Shown: in pieces, positions 60,213 through 64,000 of the stretch
Numbering within the stretch: the stretch's first letter is position 1
Layout: the number at the start of each line of letters is the position of its first letter
Assembly (NCBI GenBank): GCA_020025275.1
Contig: JAHHSI010000010.1
Coordinates: 1-64,000 of the forward strand
Direction of reading: 5' to 3'
DNA length: 64,000 nucleotides
Source: Oscillospiraceae bacterium
Lineage (GTDB): Bacteria > Bacillota > Clostridia > Oscillospirales > Oscillospiraceae
Position numbers and translations under genes: made by a program
Notes under the pieces: model-generated
What the model was told of the DNA's origin: nothing
Seen by the model: the letters and a program-made list of their open reading frames with translations, nothing else
Databases searched by the model: none

Positions 60213-60773
60213 TTACAGGCGGACAGCCTGCTCGTAGTTTTTCCCGACCTGCCAGAGACGGATCAGGAAGAAAATCGTGGCCACTGCCTGCGCAATCAGA
60301 AGGCACAGGCTTGCAACGGCGCCCAGAGCGGGAGAGAACATGACCAGCGGAGTGAGCACCAGAGACAGCAGCGCACACATGACCACCGTCTTCCACGCCT
60401 TGAACAGAGGCACACTGCCCAGCTCGACGTTGCGATGGACCTCCACGTTGGCAATGGCGTGGACCACCCGCCACGTCACATACAGGGTGAGAAGCAGGGC
60501 CGCTGCATCCAGAATGGTGATGATGTAGGGCAGCGCCGCGCCGTGGGGGTGCAGGAAAAGATCACGCAGCCAGGCAAGGATGTAGTAGAGGCACAGTCCG
60601 GAGCCCCAGCGCTGCAGGGGGGCAAAGAGGGGACTTTCTGCGGCTAAGTGCGCGCAGGCGGAAACCAACAGGCCAAAGCCAACAAATGTGGGGATCAGCT
60701 GGACGGTAGCCGAGCCGACGGTGATGGAAAAATTCAGAAGAATGAAGAAAAAAGCCCAAAATAAACGTTTCAT
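60213..60773 (-). CDS. Integral membrane protein, unknown function
   Basis: The protein has 186 residues and about five to six hydrophobic segments (roughly 3-20, 24-44, 63-80, 85-105, 130-150 and 155-175). A charged segment (HAIANVEVHRNVELG) lies between the fourth and fifth. No family motif is recognised. The ATG at 60773 is preferred over a GTG twelve bases earlier because AAGGTGG is spaced for it. Strong promoter of its own. No terminator is obvious before the SRP RNA promoter. Confidence 0.75.
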   Translation of the reverse strand: MKRLFWAFFFILLNFSITVGSATVQLIPTFVGFGLLVSACAHLAAESPLFAPLQRWGSGLCLYYILAWLRDLFLHPHGAALPYIITILDAAALLLTLYVTWRVVHAIANVEVHRNVELGSVPLFKAWKTVVMCALLSLVLTPLVMFSPALGAVASLCLLIAQAVATIFFLIRLWQVGKNYEQAVRL

Positions 60774-60803
60774 AGAGGGGACCACCTTTCGTATTTAGTA
60801 GAG

Positions 60804-60832
60804 AATATACCATTTTAAAAAGAATATGTCAA
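60804..60832 (-). promoter_or_regulatory. Promoter of the 60213-60773 membrane protein gene
   Basis: On the minus strand TTGACA and TATATT are spaced by 17 bases. Confidence 0.82.
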
Positions 60833-60860
60833 TAATTCATGAACAAGAAGGTTCTACTGC

Positions 60861-60888
60861 TTGCATTTTTTTGAAAAAGGATTATGAT
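60861..60888 (+). promoter_or_regulatory. Promoter of the COG0523 GTPase pair
   Basis: TTGCAT and TATGAT are spaced by 16 bases, 50 bases before the ATG. I do not see a clear Zur or Fur box around it. Confidence 0.7.
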
Positions 60889-60938
60889 AGAAGCGTATGA
60901 AAATTTACTGCGACAGCAGAAGAAAAGAAGGTAGTTCA

Positions 60939-62066
60939 ATGACAAAAATTGATATTATCTCCGGCTTCTTGGGAGCCGGCAAAACCACGCTGATCAAGAA
61001 GATGATCGCAGAAGCCTATCAGGGCGAAAAGCTGGTGCTCATCGAAAATGAGTTCGGCGAGATCAATATTGACGGTGGATTTTTAAAGGACAGCGGCGTG
61101 CAGATCAGCGAGATGTCTGCCGGCTGCATTTGCTGTTCTCTGGTGGGCGATTTCGGCAAGGCGCTGAAGGATGTACATGAGCAGTTCCATCCCGACCGCA
61201 TCCTCATCGAGCCCTCCGGCGTGGGCAAGCTCAGCGACGTGATCGTGGCGGTGGAGAACACGGTGGCGCAGGAGGCGGACATGAAGCTCAACGCCTTCGT
61301 AACCGTGGCAGATGCCTCCAAGGTCAAGGTCTACATGAAGAACTTCGGTGAGTTTTACAACAACCAGATCGAGGCCGCCGGTACCATCATTCTCAGCCGC
61401 ACCCAGAAGCTGAGCCAGGAGAAGCTGGAGGCGGCGGTGGCCATGCTGCGGGAGAAGAATCCCACCGCCGCCATCCTCACCACACCGTGGGAGCAGCTGG
61501 ACGGCAAGGCGCTGTTGAGCGCAGTGGAAAAGGTGTCGCTGGCCGACGAGATGCTGGAGAAGATGCAGCAGGAACACGAGGCGCATGAACACGAGCACCA
61601 TCATGAGCATCACCATGACCACGAGCATCACGAGCATGAGCATGGCGAGGAGTGCTCCTGCGGCTGCCATGACCACGTACATGAGCATGAACACGAGCAT
61701 CATCATGACCATGACCATCACGACCATGACGAGCACTGCACCTGCGGCTGCCACGACCACGACCATGAGCACCACCATCATCACCACCATGCCGATGAGG
61801 TGTTCACCAGCTGGGGTGTGGAGACGCCCCATGTCTATACCGAGAATCAGATCCGGGAGTGCCTGCACGCACTGGACAGCGGTGACTACGGCGCCATCTT
61901 GCGGGCCAAGGGGATTGTGCCTGCCGGTGAGGGAACATGGCTCCATTTTGACTATGTACCTGAAGAGCACGACGTCCGCTTCGGCCCTGCCGATTATACG
62001 GGGCGCCTGTGCGTGATCGGTTCTCAGCTGCGTGAAGAGGAGCTCAAGAAGCTCTTTGCCCTGTAA
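60939..62066 (+). CDS. CobW/COG0523 GTPase with a long His-rich metal-binding insert
   Basis: The protein has 375 residues. GTPase motifs: GFLGAGKTT (9-17), IENEFGEINID, the metal-chaperone GCICC (Cys63, 65, 66), ILIEPSGVGKL. Residues ~211-286 hold 37 His among Asp/Glu and contain two copies of a CxCGCHDH motif (CSCGCHDH and CTCGCHDH), as if the segment doubled. A CobW C-terminal domain follows (YGAILRAKGIVPAGEGTWLHFDYVPEE). COG0523 proteins deliver Zn, Co or Ni, or act in metal stress. The ATG at 60939 has AAGAAGG upstream. It is followed 11 bases later by a second GTPase of the same superfamily. Confidence 0.93.
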   Translation: MTKIDIISGFLGAGKTTLIKKMIAEAYQGEKLVLIENEFGEINIDGGFLKDSGVQISEMSAGCICCSLVGDFGKALKDVHEQFHPDRILIEPSGVGKLSDVIVAVENTVAQEADMKLNAFVTVADASKVKVYMKNFGEFYNNQIEAAGTIILSRTQKLSQEKLEAAVAMLREKNPTAAILTTPWEQLDGKALLSAVEKVSLADEMLEKMQQEHEAHEHEHHHEHHHDHEHHEHEHGEECSCGCHDHVHEHEHEHHHDHDHHDHDEHCTCGCHDHDHEHHHHHHHADEVFTSWGVETPHVYTENQIRECLHALDSGDYGAILRAKGIVPAGEGTWLHFDYVPEEHDVRFGPADYTGRLCVIGSQLREEELKKLFAL

Positions 62067-62077
62067 GGAGTGTGTGG

Positions 62078-63007
62078 ATGGATATTCCTGTATATCTGAT
62101 GGCCGGCTTTTTGGACGGCGGCAAGACAAATTTTATCAATAGTATTCTCAAAGACGGGTTTGCTCTGGAGGACCGTACCCTGCTCATCTGCTGTGAAGAG
62201 GGAGAGGAGGAGTACGATCCCAAGGCGCTGACCAATGTATTCACCGTGAAGGTGGAAAACCGGGAGGACCTGACACCGGCCTTTTTCAAAAAGCTGGAGA
62301 AGATGTATAAGCCCAAGCAGGTCATCATGGAGTATAACGGGATGTGGCCCATTGAGCCGCTCTACCGGGAGGGGCTGCCGGCCAACTGGATCCTCTATCA
62401 GATCATGGCCTTTATCGACGCTACCACCTTTGATATGTATGCTAAGAACATGGGCCAGCTGATGATGGAGAAGGTCATGAATGCCGACCTGATCATCTTC
62501 AACCGCTGCACAGAGGAGCTGCGGGCGTTCCTGCGCAGCCGTAATCTGCGTATGGCCAACCGCCGTGCGGAGATCTATCTGGAGAATGTGGACGGCACCA
62601 GCGAGGAGTACGTCACCGATGATATGATGCCCTTTGAGATCATCGACAATCGCCTGGAAGTGCCCGACGAGGATTTTGGCGTCTGGTATGTGGATATGAT
62701 GGACAAGCCCCAGCGCTATCAGGGCGTGGAGGTGTGCTTCAAGGCGGTGATGTGCCACTCCAAGAAGTATCGCGGCGTCCACTGCCCCGGCCGCTTTGCC
62801 ATGGTGTGCTGCGAAAACGATATGCAGTTTTTGGCACTGGTGTGCAAGGGCGACGGGCTGGAGAACTTCAAGAATCGTGCGTGGGTGGAGATCCGCGCCA
62901 CGGTGCAGGTGGAGCACAACGACGCCTATGAGGGCGAGGGCCCGGTCCTCTATGTCACCGACATCAAGGGCTGCGAAAAACCCAAGGAGGAAGTTGTCTC
63001 CTTCTGA
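62078..63007 (+). CDS. CobW-like GTPase fused to a YcgQ/DUF1980-like domain
   Basis: The protein has 309 residues. The N-terminal GTPase starts PVYLMAGFLDGGKTNFIN, a CobW P-loop variant (Asp-Gly-Gly before Lys-Thr). The CxCC metal motif is missing, while VIMEYNGMWPIEPL takes the place of IEPSG. NRCTEE matches the NKxD region. From ~205 the sequence looks like TIGR03943/DUF1980 (YcgQ): YQGVEVCFKAVM, then RFAMVCCENDMQFLALVCKG, NRAWVEIRATVQVEHN and a final Tyr-Val-Thr-Asp-Ile strand. YcgQ proteins go with the YcgR permease in metal-responsive operons. AAGGAGTG precedes the ATG. It is co-transcribed with the His-rich GTPase, so both probably serve one metal route (inference). Confidence 0.8.
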   Translation: MDIPVYLMAGFLDGGKTNFINSILKDGFALEDRTLLICCEEGEEEYDPKALTNVFTVKVENREDLTPAFFKKLEKMYKPKQVIMEYNGMWPIEPLYREGLPANWILYQIMAFIDATTFDMYAKNMGQLMMEKVMNADLIIFNRCTEELRAFLRSRNLRMANRRAEIYLENVDGTSEEYVTDDMMPFEIIDNRLEVPDEDFGVWYVDMMDKPQRYQGVEVCFKAVMCHSKKYRGVHCPGRFAMVCCENDMQFLALVCKGDGLENFKNRAWVEIRATVQVEHNDAYEGEGPVLYVTDIKGCEKPKEEVVSF

Positions 63008-63025
63008 AATATGCCATAGACAAGG

Positions 63026-63060
63026 AAAGAGCCTTACAGAACGCTGTAAGGCTCTTTTTT
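63026..63060. terminator. Bidirectional terminator between the GTPase pair and feoA-like gene
   Basis: A perfect 12-bp stem (AGAGCCTTACAG with its complement), loop AACG, and A/T runs on each side. Confidence 0.93.
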
Positions 63061-63283
63061 ACTGGATGCGGACATGGCAGGCATCCGTCCGCCGCAGGGC
63101 AATCACCGCGTCCATAATGCGGTAGGCGGTGGGGTCGCCAAAGCAGCTGCGCAGCAGCGCCGTGACCGTCTGTCCCGGGACAAATCCCAGCGATACCAGA
63201 CGCTGTCGTGCCGCGTGCTGTAAATCCAGTCCGAGGATGGTGGCACTCTCTCCGGGGCAGAGCTGATCTAAGGTCCGAGCCAT
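63059..63283 (-). CDS. FeoA-like SH3-domain protein
   Basis: The protein has 74 residues, the usual FeoA size. It matches the FeoA pattern: TLDQLCPGESATILGLDLQHAARQRLVSLGFVPGQTVTALLR, then a strand GDPTAYRIMDAVIALRRTDACHVRI. FeoA assists the FeoB ferrous-iron transporter in the membrane. No feoB is encoded next to it in this window, so it is a stand-alone copy; it could act elsewhere in iron uptake or with the metal GTPases. AAGGAGG precedes the ATG. Confidence 0.85.
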   Translation of the reverse strand: MARTLDQLCPGESATILGLDLQHAARQRLVSLGFVPGQTVTALLRSCFGDPTAYRIMDAVIALRRTDACHVRIQ

Positions 63284-63341
63284 AGAAAAAACCTCCTTGC
63301 AAGGGTCTGCTTCAGCCTATGCGCCGGAGAGCGGGGACGTG

Positions 63342-63371
63342 AAAAAACACCGCCCGCAGGCGGTGTTTTTA
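63342..63371. terminator. Terminator of cdd
   Basis: A 12-bp stem (AAAAACACCGCC with its complement) and loop CGCA lie 22 bases past the cdd stop; T runs on both strands. Confidence 0.9.
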
Positions 63372-63393
63372 TCGTTGGATGAGGCGGCCGTGC

Positions 63394-63783
63394 TTACAGC
63401 ATGGAACCATCGAAGCTGTAAGGCAGCAGTTCGCCGAAGGTGAAGTGCTTGGCCTCGCCGGCGCCGTTGAGACAGATGACCTCAAAATCGTCGGAGACGA
63501 ATTCCCGCAGCACCTGACGGCACACGCCACAGGGTACGCAGTAGTCCTTGCGGCCGGCGATCACAATGCGCTGAAAGTCCCGGCGCCCTTCGCTGACGGC
63601 CTTGAAAACCGCCACCCGCTCCGCACAGATGGTGGGGCCGTAGGAGGCGTTTTCCACATTGCAGCCGGTGAAAACCGTGCCGTCGCTGCACTCCAGTGCG
63701 GCACCCACTGCGAAGTGGGAATAGGGACTATAGGATCGATCCAGCATATCCATGGCCTTGCGGCACAGTTCTTTTTCTGTCAT
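63394..63783 (-). CDS. cdd: Cytidine deaminase
   Basis: The protein has 129 residues, normal for the homotetrameric enzyme. SYSPYSHFAVGAALECSDG is the substrate loop, TGCNVENASYGPTICAERVAVFKAVSEG carries the zinc Cys and the catalytic Glu (CAE), and PCGVCRQVLREF provides the other two zinc Cys. It deaminates cytidine and deoxycytidine to uridine forms for pyrimidine salvage. The ATG at 63783 has GAGGAGG upstream; earlier in-frame codons lie in the neighbouring terminator. Confidence 0.96.
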   Translation of the reverse strand: MTEKELCRKAMDMLDRSYSPYSHFAVGAALECSDGTVFTGCNVENASYGPTICAERVAVFKAVSEGRRDFQRIVIAGRKDYCVPCGVCRQVLREFVSDDFEVICLNGAGEAKHFTFGELLPYSFDGSML

Positions 63784-63813
63784 AGAAGAGTCCTCCTCAT
63801 TGAAAATCCGGGG

Positions 63814-63847
63814 AAAAAGACGGCAGAGGTTCCCTCTGCCGTCTTTA
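63814..63847 (-). terminator. Terminator of the ABC exporter gene
   Basis: A 13-bp stem (AAGACGGCAGAGG with its complement) is followed on the minus strand by TTTTTCC, ~40 bases past the stop. Confidence 0.85.
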
Positions 63848-63883
63848 TTGTAGCGCAAAAAGGGGCAATGCGTCAAGGGAGCA

Positions 63884-64000
63884 TTATTTCAGCTCTGCCT
63901 GCCCCGTGTAGAGATGGTAATACCGGCCCTTTTCCGCCAAAAGCTGTTCGTGGCTGCCCCGCTCGATGACCTCGCCCTGCTCCAGAACCAGAATGGCCTT
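63884..64000 (-). CDS. C-terminal end of an ABC transporter ATP-binding protein/permease, 5' end outside window
   Basis: The last 38 codons are visible: AILVLEQGEVIERGSHEQLL followed by AEKGRYYHLYTGQAELK and TAA. This is the characteristic end of an ABC exporter half-transporter (after the switch His, the D-loop-distal strand IxVLxxGxIxExGxHxeLL and the YxxLY helix). Domain order and substrate lie outside the window. Confidence 0.9.
   Translation of the reverse strand, partial: KAILVLEQGEVIERGSHEQLLAEKGRYYHLYTGQAELK

Overview
The window comes from a GC-rich, Gram-positive anaerobe of the Clostridia, most likely a gut Oscillospiraceae (the Flavonifractor/Intestinimonas/Lawsonibacter/Dysosmobacter neighbourhood). 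The evidence is Bacillota-type promoters and AGGAGG ribosome sites, rubredoxin and reverse rubrerythrin, an iron alcohol dehydrogenase, riboswitches with intrinsic terminators, sortase-like tails on secreted proteins and no outer-membrane genes. Genus is inference. I see no phage, transposon, CRISPR array or tRNA.

Layout. 1-700: 3' end of a surface-protein gene and a short secreted ORF. 735-1378 (minus): rhodanese and a 51-residue rubredoxin. 1779-7421: VanR/VanS-like two-component system followed by a five-gene cell-envelope operon (small membrane protein, permuted papain-like hydrolase, MGDG/UgtP-type glycosyltransferase, polysaccharide deacetylase, flippase-like membrane protein), with OmpR-type direct repeats before its first gene. 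7447-13279: promoter, cobalamin riboswitch and terminator ahead of a 1770-residue surface protein ending in transcobalamin-like domains. 13918-24499: MATE exporter, AraC regulator, Old Yellow Enzyme-type flavoenzyme, AIM24 protein, secreted C69 dipeptidase, TetR/SDR pair, YitT protein. 24711-32469: CobO, iron alcohol dehydrogenase, a flavoprotein with its 2Fe-2S reductase, two TetR regulators and an extended SDR.

32704-42747: FtsH, RlmB, a P-type-ATPase-like protein that has lost its catalytic motifs, an EF-G-like GTPase, a Fur/PerR regulator with its own Fur box, reverse rubrerythrin and a YczE-like membrane protein. 43070-48733: FUSC-type exporter and a complete five-gene peptide ABC importer. 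49088-50341: strong promoter, yybP-ykoY-like Mn riboswitch candidate, terminator and Na+/Ca2+ exchanger-family protein. 50526-56182: structured leader, URO-D-family protein, YfcC carrier, M20 amidohydrolase, then a separately promoted cysteine desulfidase-like enzyme behind a 28-bp inverted repeat. 56430-60157 (minus): M24 peptidase, YbaB, DnaX and the SRP RNA. 60213-64000: membrane protein, two CobW/COG0523 GTPases (one His-rich, one fused to a YcgQ/DUF1980-like domain), FeoA-like protein, cytidine deaminase and the end of an ABC exporter.

Themes. Cobalamin recurs (riboswitch, transcobalamin-like surface protein, CobO, URO-D/methyltransferase-fold protein). Metal handling recurs (Fur, Mn riboswitch candidate, COG0523 GTPases, FeoA). 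Several redox enzymes sit beside a TetR or AraC regulator, as expected of inducible handling of gut compounds. The items most worth following are the transcobalamin-like system, the pseudo-P-type ATPase, the CobW-DUF1980 fusion, the unexplained leader at 50574-50678 and the four-gene amide/cysteine region.
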